Shown piece by piece: positions 11,443-23,058 of a stretch of DNA of 64,000 nt (position 1 is its first letter; each line of letters starts with the position of its first letter). This stretch comes from Stomoxys calcitrans. Taxonomy: Eukaryota; Arthropoda; Insecta; Diptera; Muscidae. Under the pieces are notes generated by a model that made no database searches, was not told the origin of the DNA, and saw nothing but the letters and a program-made list of their open reading frames with translations. The translations under genes and the position numbers were made by a program. The stretch is from the NCBI RefSeq assembly GCF_963082655.1, contig NC_081553.1, positions 206,633,772-206,697,771 of the forward strand. Reading direction: 5' to 3'.

Positions 11443-12444
11443 TTTCTTATTATTCCTTTATATTGTGCCCTTTTGAACCGTATTTTATGTTTAAAACATT
11501 CTTATAAAAGGTGTCTGTACTTCCTTTACCATAAAGATCAACATTTGCTCTATAATAAATCAAACGCTAATTATACTCTTCATGTCCACTGTTATCTATA
11601 ATTCAACAAAAATTAATTGAAATTCGAAATGTTGTTCTTTTGCCCATTTCTTTGTTTTTTTTCTGTCTTGGGTTTCTAACAAAAATAAGGCAACTGTCAA
11701 TGTAAAGCAGACTTCCACTGCCTAAACAGAAAAAGCAAAAAAATATTTTTGTTGCTGCCATTATCATGTGTATGTGTGATGCGTTTTGGGTTCTTCTATT
11801 TCACTCTATGCTCGTTGCTGGCCATTGGATGACAGACAATTGCTCTAAGTGGTGAGCAGTGCTTTTACATGGCGTTGCACGCCGGTAAAAGGAAGACAAG
11901 AATATTGTTTTAAATACCAAACAATTTTCACAACTCATTCAGATTAAAAAGTAATTGCATCTCGCCCATTTACTTCCATTTATGTCGTTGTCGTTGTCTT
12001 CGTTCAATTTTGTTATTATTTTTTGTTTGTTCGCGTTTGCGTTTTTGGTCGGTTTTCCGGGCCATCCTTCCGTCTTTAGCGTCCTTCCGCCAAGACCTAA
12101 GAGTCATTGGTTAGGCATGTACGATTATATATGTGCTGCTATCTAAGGGTTATTAGTGCATGGCTCTGTGTGTGTGTGAGAGAGAGAGAGAGTGTGTGTG
12201 TGCATAGCCACTAAACTGTTGCAACAACATTTCAATTTTGGCTTCAGATGCCATGGCGTTTTTTGCTTTCTGTTCTACTGTCATCTTGGGTCTTGGACCA
12301 GTATTGCCATCATATGGTTGGTTCTGTCAGAAAACTGCTTTACACAAATATAGGGGGCCCAAAGGGGCAAAGGCTGTTACCTGTACCGGGGCTGCTGTAT
12401 ATATTTCAGGCTTAGGCACTACTAGGTGTTGCCAGATGTAAAGG
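11443..12444. other. Low-repeat stretch, no gene recognised
   Basis: AT-rich DNA with a mixed GT/GA microsatellite at about 12161-12202. The 63- and 67-codon ORFs here have no recognisable domain. Confidence 0.5.
12161..12202. repeat. (GT)n-(GA)n-(GT)n microsatellite
   Basis: TGTGTGTGTG, then GAGAGAGAGAGA, then TGTGTGTGTGTG in direct succession. Confidence 0.9.
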
Positions 12445-13732
12445 GGACATAGTATGCTGAGGATATCGAAAAAACATTTTACCCAACTGCTAGTGTCCGA
12501 AGTTGGCGGCGAAGAGGATACCGCAGAACCAATGCCTGTTGATGGTATAGAATTTTTACCTCCTAGTAAGAATGAGGTCCAAGTAGCTGTGACCGGAAAG
12601 AAAAACAACAAGGCAGCAGGAGCCGACGGGTTGCCTACTGAACTATTTAAGACAGAAGGCGACACGCTGGTAGGGCGTATGCCTCAGCTTGTCGAGAAGA
12701 ACGCATACCTTATGATTAGAACCTCAGCATACTATGTCCCGTACACAAGAAAGCCATCAAACCGATGGCTTTGGTACAGGAACAGCCTCCTGCAGAGACA
12801 AAGTGGGAATTCGTATAACTGATGCAGATAGCGTAATGAAGATATGGAAAGAACATTTTAACCAACTGCTAGTGTCCGACGTTGGCGGTGAAGAGGATAC
12901 CGCTGAACCAATCTCTGATAATGGTATAGAATGTTTACCTCCTAGGCAGAATGAGGTCCAAGTAGCAGTGACCCGACTAAAGAACAACAAGACAGCAGGA
13001 ACCGACGGGTTGCCCGCTGAACTATTTAAGACTGCAGGTGGTACGATGATAAGGCGTATGCATCATCTTGTATGCGCGATCTTGTCAAAATGAGATCCAA
13101 GTAGCTGTGACCCGACTAAAGAACAACAAGGCAGCAGGAGCCGACGGGTTGCCGTTGAACTATTTAAGACTGCAGGTGATACGCTGATAAGGCGTATGCA
13201 TCATCTTGTATGCGCGATCTGGTCAAAGTGAGATCCAAGTAGCTGTGACCCGACTAAAGAACAACAAGGCAGCAGGAGCCGACAGGTTGCCCGCTGAACT
13301 AATTGAGACTGCAGGTGATACGCTGATAAGGCGTATGCATCAGCTTGTTTGCGCGATATAGTTAGAAGAACTCATACCCGATGATTGGAACCTTAGCATA
13401 CTATGTCCCGTACACAAGAAATGAGATAAGACGGAATGTGCCAACTACAGAGAAATTAGTCTTCTCCCCACCGCATACAAGATACTCTCGAGGGTACTGT
13501 GCGAAAGATTAAACCTGAAAATCAATGAGATTATAGGGGGCTATCAATGCGGCTTTAGACCTGGTAAATCCACCCTAGACCAGATATTCACACTGCTTCA
13601 AATACTGGAAAAGACCCGAGACAAAGCCGTTTTCGATACCCCTTAACGTTCAAAGTTATTTCAAGCCATGTCTGAGTTTGGTATCCCTGCAAAATTAATA
13701 AGACTCTGCAGGATGACACTTGCTGAGACACA
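12445..13732 (+). pseudogene. RTE-like LINE: duplicated RT N-terminal modules and RT fragment
   Basis: Contains repeated copies of a module running IWKEHFNQLLVSDVGGEEDT, AEPIPxDGIExLPP, NEVQVAVTRLKNNKAAG, ADGLPAELFKT and ending in RRMHQLV. This is the stretch before and into the first RT blocks of RTE-type elements. Copies start near 12454, 12830, 13089 (partial) and 13218 (partial). After the last copy the RT continues: DDWNLSILCPVHKK, a YREISLLPTAYKILSRVLCERL-like stretch, YQCGFRPGKSTLDQIFTLLQ, then after a deletion AMSEFGIPAKLIRLCRMTLA. Frameshifts, stops and a deletion of the catalytic core make it non-functional. The right side is cut by a family C end. The junction between modules 1 and 2 (about 12751) also occurs in the RTE copy at 51.3-51.65 kb. 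Confidence 0.8.
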
Positions 13733-13976
13733 CTTCGTCCGATTTTGGAAGATTTTGCCATAAAGTGCTCATTTGTTAACCATAGTTATTACAGTTTGAA
13801 CATATTTGCTCTTAATTTGATACGGGTTGTTTAATAACCAATCTGAAAACATACGCTGAGGTCAATTAAAATTTCTTCAGAATTGGATATAGCTCCCACA
13901 TTTTACATATATGCTAAGTGTAGGGTATTATACAGTCGTTAACGCCCGACTTTTGCCCTTCCTTACTGGTTTTTAT
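13733..13976 (+). repeat. Family C terminal fragment
   Basis: One C-type unit remnant (TTCGTCCGATTTTGGAAGAT, GGGTTGTTTAATAACCAATC) leading to the C hairpin end (GTGTAGGGTATTATACAGTC, GCCCGACTTTTGCCCTTCC, TTACTGGTTTTT). It abuts the RTE fragment directly. Confidence 0.8.
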
Positions 13977-14589
13977 GATCTCTTCATACAGAAAATTCAT
14001 CTTTGGCAACTCTGTTAACGAACATCTTAGTTCATCATATGCCACAACGGATGGAGGAGCACCTCATAGACTCACACACACTTACACGCTCAAAAAGCTG
14101 AGCCAGCGAACTTGAAGTGAATTTGTTGGCTGTGCCAGAAATTTTCTTGGCAAAATATGTGTCTGCATTAATCCCAAAATAGTCAGCCAACAGCAAGGAC
14201 AGACAATGCAATGAAGACTGCCATGCCATTCTGCAGCACCATTCTTTCTTTCATTCATTCATTCATGGCTTCATACATGGTTAGCAGTATGAGATGTGGG
14301 CTCCGTAACATTTGTGCATTGCAACAATTGCCAAAAAATGTATGGAACTATTTTGTTTTTTTTTTTTTTGCCTCAAAAGATAACGTTCATTTTGTATGAT
14401 TTTGTTTGTCCTTATTGTAGTTGCTGGAATTGATTGTGACACACTGGCTGACAAGGAGAAAAAAAAGGGCAGAAGAAAATTTTTGATGATGGTTAAATAT
14501 GAGGTTGGAGGGATATGGTATTGTTATTCTTAACGCTTATTTTGAGAGAATGAAGGAAACATATGAAGAGATTGAATAAAAGAAAAACA
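13977..14589. other. Low-repeat stretch, no gene recognised
   Basis: AT-rich DNA with a T-run near 14356-14369. Nothing recognisable in it. Confidence 0.5.
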
Positions 14590-15929
14590 AGTTATAGTCG
14601 GATTCGGACCATAAATGAATGCTGAACATTGTAGAAGTCATTGAGTAATATTTCAGTTCATTCAGATAAGAATTGCGCCTTGTAGGGGCTCAAGAAGTTA
14701 AAGCGGGAGATCGGTTTATATGGGAGCTGTATGAAGCTATTGATAGATTCAGACCATACTAAACACATATGTTGAAGGTCATGAGAGAAGCCGTTGTCCT
14801 AAATTTCAGCCAAATCGGACGAAAATTACCCCCTCCAGCGGCTCTAAAAGTCAAGATCCCATATCGGCTTAAATGGCAGCTATATCAGGTTTTGTACCAA
14901 TTTGCGCCATATTTAACACAGTTGTTGGAAGTAATGACAAACCACCTCATGCAAAATTTCAGCCAAATCGGATGAGAATTGCGCCCTCCAGCGGCTCAAG
15001 AAGTGAAAATCCCAGATCGGTTTTTATGGCTGCTATACCAGGTTATGAACCGATTTGAACCATACTTAGTAGAGTTATTGGAAGTAATACCAAAACACTT
15101 CATGCAAAATTACAGCCAAATCGGATAAGAACTGAGCTCTCTAAAAGCTAAAGAAGTCAAGACCCATGATCGGTTTATATGGGAGCTAAGGTTATGAACG
15201 GATTTGAACCATACTTAGCACAATTGTTGGAAGTGATACCCAAACAGCACGTTCAAAATTTCACTAAAATCTGAAGAAAATTACGCTCTCTAGAGGCTCA
15301 AGAAGTCAAGACCCAAGATCGGTTTAAATGGCAGCTATATCAGGTTATAGACCGATTTGAACCATACTTGGCACAATTGTTGGATATCATAACAAAACAC
15401 ATCGTGCAAAATTTCATTCCAATCGGATAAGAATTGCGAACTCTAGAGGCTCCAGAAGTCAAGACCCAAGATCGGTTTATATGGCAGTTATATCAGGTTA
15501 TGGACCGATTTAAACCATACTTGCCACAGTTGTTGAATATCATAACAAAACACATCGTGCAAAATTTCAGCCAAATCGGATGAGAATTGCGCCCTCTAGG
15601 GGCTCAAGAAGTCAAGACCCAAAATCGGTCTATATGGCAGCTATATCAAAACATGGACCGATTTGGCCCATTTACAATCCCAACCGACCTACACTATTAT
15701 AAAGTATTTGTGCAAAATTTCAAGCGCCTAGCTTTACTGCTCCGATAGTTAGCGTGCTTTCGACAAACAGACGGATGGACGGCCAGACGGACGGACATGG
15801 CTATATCGACTTAAATTGTCATGACGATCAAGAATATATTACTTTATGGGGTCTTAGACGCCTATTTCGAGGTGTTCCAAACAGAATGACGAAATTAGAA
15901 TACCCCCATCTTCGGTGGTGGGTATAAAA
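14590..15929 (-). repeat. Family B element, minus orientation
   Basis: 153-bp units on the minus strand (AAGATCGGTTTATATGGCAG, GCGCCCTCTAGGGGCTCAAG), then the (GTCY)n end as GACGGATGGACGGCCAGACG near 15771, and the B end GGTGGTGGGTATAAAAAAAG at about 15912-15929. The palindrome-bearing end is missing or too decayed to see. Confidence 0.8.
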
Positions 15930-15949
15930 AAAGGGAATCTCAAAAACCG

Positions 15950-16200
15950 AAATCCGTGCTTCTTACAAAATCCTTAATTGTTTTCCATGTCGCACCCCAA
16001 AGTTGGTTTAAGTCTGTCATAAGTGGCAGTATCTGTTAGACGCGAAAGCCGGACAATGACAGGAAATGGTCCAACGTCTCATAATCTCAACAATCCCATG
16101 GCAGCCGGTTGTACGTACCGGATTGACCCGATGGAGTTATCCATCGGCAAGGGCTGCCGCCTCAGTGTACAACACACTGCTACAACAACATAATCTCAAA
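15950..16200 (-). pseudogene. LINE C-terminal remnant and adjoining LINE-like fragment
   Basis: On the minus strand, about 16075-15955 reads ETLDHFLSLSGF then LNQLWGATWKTIKDFV, which resembles the C-terminal tail after RNase H in I/LOA-type LINEs (ETLEHFLCHCPAF); the zinc-binding cysteines are lost. About 16085-16200 carries a GC-rich stretch (TGTACACTGAGGCGGCAGCC on the minus strand, ending in TTGTTGTAGCAG) that I take to be a LINE terminal region. Short and degenerate. Confidence 0.5.
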
Positions 16201-16264
16201 ATCTTCCTCATAATAATCTTCCTTATAATAATCTTCATGCCTTCACTTGCCGCACCGATTTTAC

Positions 16265-17430
16265 ATAAGTGAGCTAGTAGTCCTATGTGTCCCGTTGTGA
16301 TACCGAAAGCCATACTGACCTCCTTCTTACTTCATTTCAGTGATAGCCTCGTCTTCTCACGATCTGGATCTCCCCATAGTATTCTTGCCCTCCTACCGAT
16401 CGTTTCGGTGTTCCACAATGTTGCATGCGCATTTGTCGTTCACTCCCTTTACTCGGACTACGTCGACCCGAAAGGCTTCGGTGTAATCAAGTTTATTGAC
16501 GACACTGCTCTGTCCTTCACTGCCAAATCGACTGCCTTCTCATTCCCACTTACTCCGCTATGGCCTAAACGATGCGGATTGTGCCATTCTCAGAGAAGGC
16601 GTTAATCTCCTTCTTACACTGCAAGACTGTTCGTGACCTTACCGTCCTAGTTGTTATTGCCCTTATGGAAATTTTACTGTCGGAAAAGATGTTCATACTC
16701 GACGTTCGCGCGTTAGCACCACACCACTTCACGAATTCTGTGATCGCCCGGATCTCCGCCTGCAGGACCGTATTACAGTCAGGCAATCTGAAACAGATCT
16801 CAGTCCCTAGGTTCTCAATGTAGATCTCCAGGCTCACTCTGACCTCTAGCTTTAAACCATCCGTGTAACATGATTTTCCAGATGGCAATACTAGAGTTCG
16901 GTCAATCCAAGTCTGTGCCGATGGCAGCAGTGCCTCGCACTCGACTTTAAGGTTCATCTCAGGTATCCTATCAGAAACATCTTCCCTTCCTTCCAGGTTT
17001 CCTATCGTCGTCTCGATTATACGGCTATAGTATGAGCTGCTCCCATCCTCTATCTATTCTCCCATCGCCCTAAGTCTCATAGCCGCAATGGCTGCCGCAC
17101 CTTTAAACTGCATGTCTATGGGTCGTATATCTGGAATGGCCTCTTTTGCTCTAGTAAGAGTGTTTCTCACTGCCTATGCCAAGAAAACACGTTCTCTGAA
17201 CATTTAGTATAACCCTAACGTTGCACTTTTTCTCCATCGCACTCCACCAAACTACTAAGGCTTAAGAAAGTATTGGTATAATCACGCTTCTGTAGAGCCA
17301 GTGGACTATGTACGGATTCAGACCCTATTTTGAGCCTACGGCCCGTCTACATAGTGCCTAACTGTGAACCTCCTCGGTACGCTCCTGTAATACTTCCAAA
17401 TCAGTTTCCTGTCCAAGATTACACCTATTA
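16265..17430 (-). pseudogene. I/LOA-like LINE: RT C-terminus, RNase H and tail
   Basis: Minus-strand order, 17430 to 16265: VILDRKLIWK, GLNPYIVHWLYRSVIIPIL, VVWWSAMEK, CNVRVILNVQRTCFLGI and VRNTLTRAKEAIPDIRPIDM, the usual RT C-terminal and connection region, then an RNase H domain at 16957-16565. The RNase H shows YTDG (first Asp), LQAEIRAITE (Glu) and NIFSDSK (second Asp). The downstream GHxGxxGN block is not visible here. Frameshifts break the RT part, while RNase H stays open for 130 codons. A paralogous copy lies at 40265-40985, and a third RNase H copy in the opposite orientation starts at 17448. Confidence 0.75.
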
Positions 17431-17447
17431 ACGGAAACCTAGTATTG

Positions 17448-17860
17448 CATTCTGGAAGATTATGCTGCACGGAAGGATCAAAGCGAGAGGACAGAGTGGG
17501 CATGGGGGTTTACATTGAGAACCTAGGGACTGAGATCTGTTTTGGACTGCCTGACCATAATACGGTCCTGCAGGCGGAGATACGGGCGATCACGGAATGC
17601 GTGAAGTGGTGTGGTGCTAATGCGAGGTTGTCTGACTGTGCTCATCTTTACCGACTGTAAAATTGCCATAAAGGCAATAAAAACCAGCATGGTAAGGTCA
17701 CGAAAAGTCTTGCAGTGTAATAAAGAAGATTAACGCCTTCACTGAGGATAGCATCGTTTGGGTGCCGGGCCATAACGGAGTAGGTTGAAATGAAAGGGCA
17801 GACGATTTGGCGGTGGGCCAGAGGACTGCCCATGGAAGTCGCATTCACCAACCAATGTCG
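17448..17860 (+). pseudogene. LINE RNase H domain, plus-strand copy
   Basis: Reads CTEGSKREDRVGMGVYIENL, GTEICFGLPDHNTVLQAEIR, AITECVKWCGANAR, then after a frameshift FTDCKIAIKAIKTS-like sequence and WVPGHNGVG, a stop, NERADDLAVGQR. The first catalytic Asp of YTDG is Glu here, and stops interrupt the domain. It is the same family as the minus-strand RNase H at 16565-16957, so the two lie head to head. Confidence 0.75.
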
Positions 17861-18217
17861 CTGAAATTCGGCACAGTGAATTTGCGTAGGACCCTCGATA
17901 TCCGTTTGGAATATGGTTTAGGTCAGACACTATATCTTCATATAGAACGATCTCCCATAAATGCCGCATTTATTAATTACGGTATATTTTGAAACTTAAA
18001 GCTGTGTTAGGCCTTTCATTATCAGTGCGGCTATATACGCCGATCTCCCAATGTACGGTCTTTCACCCATAAATGGCTTTTTTTTACCCGACTTCGATAT
18101 ACTTGCAATGGGTTCATAAAAGTTTAATTTTTACCGAATTTTTTCTAAATCTAGTCCTGAGGTTGTAGTTATCCGAAGTTCGGCCTGACCTATTTCAACG
18201 GCTTTTTGTTTGTTTAG
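17855..18217 (+). repeat. Family A end, degenerate
   Basis: Decayed A units (ATGTCGCTGAAATTCGGCAC, GTTAGGCCTTTC) leading to the A terminal region (AGTTCGGCCTGACC, then ACGGCTTTTTGTTTG). The palindrome has lost symmetry. Confidence 0.65.
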
Positions 18218-18410
18218 ACTATTTCTCAGAACTTATCTTCTACTGTTGCTTGTTTAGAAAATAAAAATGTTCGACAAACAAACAAGTTAAGTAACCAAAC
18301 GAAGGAAATTCATGAATTGCAAAGGGAAAAAATATATTCAACATGCCTCCAGAATTTGCCGACGTGTGCAACGTGTTCTCAAGAAAATCCAAAATTGAAA
18401 AACTATGCAT

Positions 18411-18449
<39 letters not shown>

Positions 18450-18616
18450 GTTGCTTATTTTGGAAATAGCACTAAGTGACTGAGTGGATGTGTGGATGTC
18501 TATATCATAAACAAGCCAAAGACGCTTCTATGTGCAGGCTTTTGTATCCTTTTCTTGGCATTTCTTTCCAACTACCTACCTCAAACCCTAAATGCCGAAT
18601 GAAAAAAAAAAAAAAC
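18218..18616. other. Low-repeat stretch with GT microsatellite
   Basis: Contains a GT run at 18409-18449 ending in GCGCGCGG, and an A run at 18602-18615. No gene recognised. Confidence 0.6.
18409..18449. repeat. (GT)n microsatellite
   Basis: Long GT run with one A interruption near its start. Confidence 0.95.
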
Positions 18617-20033
18617 AATAAAGAGCGTGCTAAGTTCGGCCGGGCCGAATCCTATATACCCTCCACCATTGATCGTATTTGTAGAGTTCACATTAGTCTC
18701 GTATGATGAAGGTCATGAGAGAAACCGTTGTACAAAATTTCAGACAAATCGGATGAGAATAGCGCCCTCTAGAGGTTCAAGAAGTCAAGATCCCCGATCG
18801 GTTAATATAGCAGCTATATCAGGTTCTATACCGATTTACGCCATACTTAGCACAGTTATTGGAAGTAAAACAAAACACTTCATGCTAAATTTCAGTTAAA
18901 TCGGATGAGAATTGCGCCCTCTAGAGGCTCAAGAAGTCAAGACCCAAGATCGGTTTATATGGCAGCTATATCAAAACATGAACCGATTTAAACCATACTT
19001 AGCGTTGTTATTGGAAGTAAAAACAAAACACCTCATGCAAAATTTTAGCCAAATCGGATGAGAAATGCGCCCTCTAGAGGCTCAAGAAGTCAAGATCCAA
19101 GATCGGTTTATATGACAGCTACATCAAAAGATGGACCGATTTAAACCATACTCAGCGTTGTTTTTGGAAGTGATACCAAAACACCTCATGCAAAATTTTA
19201 GCCAAATCGGATGAGAATTGCGCCCTCTAGAGGCTCAAGAAGTCAAGACCCAAGATCGGTTTATATGACAGCTACATCAAAACATGGACCGATTTAAACC
19301 ATACTCAGCGTTGTTGTTGGAAGTGATATCAAAACACTACGTGCTAAACTTCAATCAAATCGGATAAGAATTGCGCCCTCTAGAGTTTCAAGAAGTCAAG
19401 ACCCAAGATCGGTTTATATGGCAGCTATATCAGGTTATCTTCCGATTTGAACCATACTTGGTACAGTTGTTAGATATCATAACAAAACATGTCGTGCAAA
19501 ATTTCATTCCAATCGGATAAGAATGGCGCCCTCTAGAGGCTCAAGAAGTCAAGACCCCAGATCGGTTTATAAGGCAGCTATATCAGGTTATCCTCCGATT
19601 TGAACCATACTTGGCACAGTTGTTGGGTATCATAGTAAAACTCGTCGTGCAAAATTTGATTCCAATCGGATAAGAATTGCGCCCTCCAGAGGCTCAAGAA
19701 ATCAAGACCCAAGATCGGTTTATATGGCAGCTATATCAAAACATGGACCGATATGGCCCATTTACAATACCAACCGACCTACACTAATAAAAAGTATTTG
19801 TGCAAAATTTCAAGCGGCTAGCTTTACTCCTTCGAAAGTTAGCGTGCTTTCGACAGACAAACGGACGGACGGACAGACGGACGGACTGACGGACGGATAT
19901 GGCTAGATCGACTTAAAATGACATGACGAACAAGAATATGCATACTTTATGGGATCTTAGGCACATATTTCAAGGTGTTACAAACAGAATGACAAAATTA
20001 GTATACCTCCATCCTATGGTGGAGGGTATAAAA
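18617..20033 (-). repeat. Family B element, complete, minus orientation
   Basis: Left end GCGTGCTAAGTTCGGCCGGG with palindrome; minus-strand 153-bp units (GATCGGTTTATATGGCAGCT, TAGAGGCTCAAGAAGTCAAG); (GTCY)n as GGACGGACGGACAGACGGAC near 19861; right end ATGGTGGAGGGTATAAAAAC. The three units at about 19000-19320 are very similar to each other. Confidence 0.88.
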
Positions 20034-20339
20034 ACAGACAAAAAGATATAAATGAAACAATACAAATGAATGAATGAGCGAATGAATGATCTAAACATTT
20101 TGCAGCTGTAATATATCGTGTAACATATTTCCCATGGTCCGTCTTCGTCTAGCTCCACTTCTCCCTCTCCTATTCCTTCTGTGCTATATGAAAGTCTCAC
20201 TTAGCTAGAACAAGACAATCACTTAAATATACCAGCAAAAGAAAAGAAAACACATGAATGTTTACTTATATGGGAAAAAAGTATGGGCCGTTCAGGAAGT
20301 TGATGGCTCTTCCTAAACGGAGTTAAGATCCACCCACAA
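20034..20339. other. Low-repeat stretch, no gene recognised
   Basis: Contains an ATGAATGAATGAGCGAATGA stretch near 20067. Nothing else recognised. Confidence 0.5.
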
Positions 20340-21958
20340 ACGGGTCGGGAAACGATGCTGAATCTACAACCAGTTGAGATATACATTCGAGGCTAAGCCG
20401 CTAAGCTTACGCTTAGGCAGAGGAAACTTGGCATTCTGAGAGAAGGCGGCCACCAACACTGCTACATTCAGGAGGGTCTCAGACTATCTGTCGCCAAGGC
20501 CGTTTCGGGAGACCGGAAACGTCACTCCTCACTCACTCCTCCCGGAATGAAGGAGTGGGAGGTGGATGCTGTGTTTGAGTTAGATGAGACCTCGATTTGG
20601 ACTGACGGCTTCGGGATGGAGTCAGAGACGATACTGGAGTTTTACTCGGTGACACTCGACATCGATATGTCAGTTAGACTGCTCGAGTGCACGATCTGTC
20701 AGACAGAGGTCTATGACACTTCGTTGGCGGCAAAGGAGATTCGAAGGATGGACCTGTCATATGTGAACAGTATGGTGTCCCTGTAGGCCTTGAATTGAAG
20801 GATATTAAGATCGAAGTAGATGACGGAGTGTTTGGAGGCCCTGAACAAGCTCCTGGATCAAGACATCATGTTTGCCTAGGTTCCTGGACACATTGGTGTA
20901 CTGGGAAATGGGAAGGCGGACGAGTATACCAGGAAGGGCACCTCCATGGCAAGCACATGTCTTTTGTCGAACTTCTAAACCTTGTACAGGAGATGGCCAG
21001 TGCAGAGGCGATTGTGAGCAGGGAATCTGTGAATGGTTGTCGGATTGCCTGGACGCTCTGGCCAGCTGTTGGCCGTAATAGGATGAGGGAGTTGCTGACC
21101 CTCCTCGATAACGTGTCACTGAGTACGATTAGAGAAATAATAAACGGACACGCACAACGGCTACTGTGACTGATGTCTTGGTGAGGTTGAGGAGGAAACG
21201 ATCGTACACCTGCTCTGCTCATGCCCGAGTCTATAGGGGCCTTCCATCCTAGGCCTGTGGCCGGTCTTGCACACATGCCTTTTGTCCAACTACTGAACCT
21301 TGTAGAGGAGATCGCCAGTGCAGAGGCGATGGCGTGCTGCGAATCTGTGAATGGCTGTCGGATTGCCAGGACACTCTTGTCTGCTGTTGGCCGGATGAGG
21401 ATGAGGAAGTTGCCTACGATTACAGGAGTAATAACCGGACAACGATTACAGGAGTAATAACCGCACAACGACTACTGTGGACGATGTCTTGATGAAGTTG
21501 AGAAGGAAATGATCATACGCCTGCTCTGCTCTTGCCCGAGTCGAAAGGGACTTTCCAGGCTTTCCATCCTACAGAGACGGTCTTCTCCGATGGGTAGTCT
21601 CCTCAGATATATGGATAAGAATGGTTTGATTGCATACCCAAACGCGGAGTACCAAGGCTGGGCGCTTGGCGAGTGAATACTTGAGTGAGGGTTGAAGCTC
21701 TTGAGGGTTTAAGCTCCGGGGAGGCACTCGCGTAGTGACGTAATGCATAGGCGCTTGCTGTATTTTTTTCCATATCTCTTCATTATCCTTTCGGGGGATG
21801 CGGATGACAGTGTATTTTCATCATCATGATTTTTTTCACCAGATTTACATTTTTCCTTTCCTTCTTTTGCTTGCTAGGGTGTCGCAATGAGCCGGACTAA
21901 CCTTCGAGAGAACTCAACTTTCGGGCGGGACACCCATTTAACCTAACCTAAACTATGG
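20340..21958 (+). pseudogene. I/LOA-like LINE 3' region: RT end, RNase H, C-terminal tail, duplicated
   Basis: Plus strand reads MLNLQPVEIYIRG and LRQRKLGILREGG (RT C-terminal connection), EVDAVFELDETSIWTDGFGM (RNase H start, WTDG), LDIDMSVRLLECTICQTEVY (a degenerate form of the second acidic block), VPGHxGVLGNGKADEYTRKG (RNase H C-terminus), and EEETIVHLLCSCPS (the Cys/His tail). The tail section is tandemly duplicated: about 20945-21240 and 21265-21560 correspond, both with GCCAGTGCAGAGGCGAT. The copy ends in AACCTAACCTAAAC at about 21945-21958, a typical fly LINE tail. Many frameshifts; not functional. It belongs to a different LINE family from the one at 16-17 kb. Confidence 0.7.
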
Positions 21959-22106
21959 CTTATCCTGATGGACCATATATACATATAGCTGCCATATAGA
22001 CCGATCTGCCGATTCAGGGTCTTTGGCCCATAAATGACGCTTTAGTAGTAAACAGAATAATGTAGGGTACTATATAGTTGGTGCCTACCGATTTTTGTTT
22101 TTCCAT
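21959..22106 (+). repeat. Family A unit fragment joined to family C end fragment
   Basis: 21975-22050 is one A unit piece (ATATAGCTGCCATATAGACC, TTTGGCCCATAAATG). 22058-22106 is a decayed C end (GTAGGGTACTATATAGTTGG, TGCCTACCGATTTTTG). Confidence 0.65.
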
Positions 22107-23058
22107 TTTTATACCCTCCACCATAGGACGAAGATATACTAATATCGTCATTCTGTTTGTAACTACTCGAAATATTCGTCTGAGACCCCATAAAGAATAT
22201 ACATTTTTTGATCGTGGTGACATTTTATGTCGATCTGGCCATGTCCGTCCGTCTGTCTGTCGAAAGCACGCTAACTTTCGAAGGAGTAAAGCTAGCCGCT
22301 TGAAATTTTGTACAAATACTTCTTATTAGTGTAGGCCCAGTTACAATCGTCGGGATTGTAACTGGGCGATATCGATCCATGTTTTGATATAGCTGTCACC
22401 GATCTGGGATCTTGACTTCTTGAGCCTCTAGAGGGATTGGAATCAAATTTTGCACGACGTGTTTTGTTGCGATATCCAACAACTGTACCAAGTATGGTAC
22501 AAATCGGAAGATAACCTGATATAGCTGCCATATAAACCGATCTTGGGTCTTGACTTCTTGAGCCTCTAGAGGGCGCAATTCTTATCCGATTGGAAATATA
22601 TTTTTCACGACCTGTTTTGTTGTGATATCTAACAACTGAACCAAGTATTGTCCAAATCAGATGATAACCTGATAAAGCTGCCATATAAACCGATCTGGGA
22701 TATTGACTTCTTGAGCCTCTAGAGGGCGCAATTATTATCCGATTGGAATGAAATTTTGCACGACGTGTTTTGTTATGATATCCAACAACTGTGCCAAGTA
22801 TGGTTCAAATCGGTTCATAACCTGATATAGCTGCCATATAAACCGATCTTGGGTCTTGACTTCTTGAGCCTCTAGAGGGCGCAATTATTATCCGATTCGA
22901 ATGATATTTTTCACGACCTGTTTTGTTGTGATATATAACAACTGAACCACGTATTGTCCAAATCAGATGATAACCTGATATAGCTGGCATATAAACCGAT
23001 CTTGGGTCTTGACTTCTTGAGCCTCTAGAGGGCGCAATTCTTATCCGATTGGAATGAA
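22107..23058 (+). repeat. Family B element, right side truncated
   Basis: Left end TTTTTATACCCTCCACCAT, (GTCY)n at 22242-22262, the conserved GCACGCTAACTTTCGAAGGA, then B units to about 23058, where a C element begins. One unit near 22390-22440 carries an internal deletion. Confidence 0.85.

Noticed and set aside
12238..12441. 67-codon frame before the RTE fragment
   Set aside because: No recognisable domain, no splice signals, and it runs straight up to the retrotransposon fragment.
16565..16957. Possible host ribonuclease H gene
   Set aside because: Continuous with LINE RT connection sequence upstream and LINE tail downstream; paralogous broken copies occur at 17448 and 40560.
20866..21468. 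200-codon minus-strand open frame
   Set aside because: It is antisense to LINE RNase H/tail sequence, and its two halves repeat each other because of the tandem duplication there.
21940..21958. Telomere-like AACCTAACCTAA repeat
   Set aside because: Only two to three units, located exactly at the end of a LINE fragment, where such tails are usual in flies.
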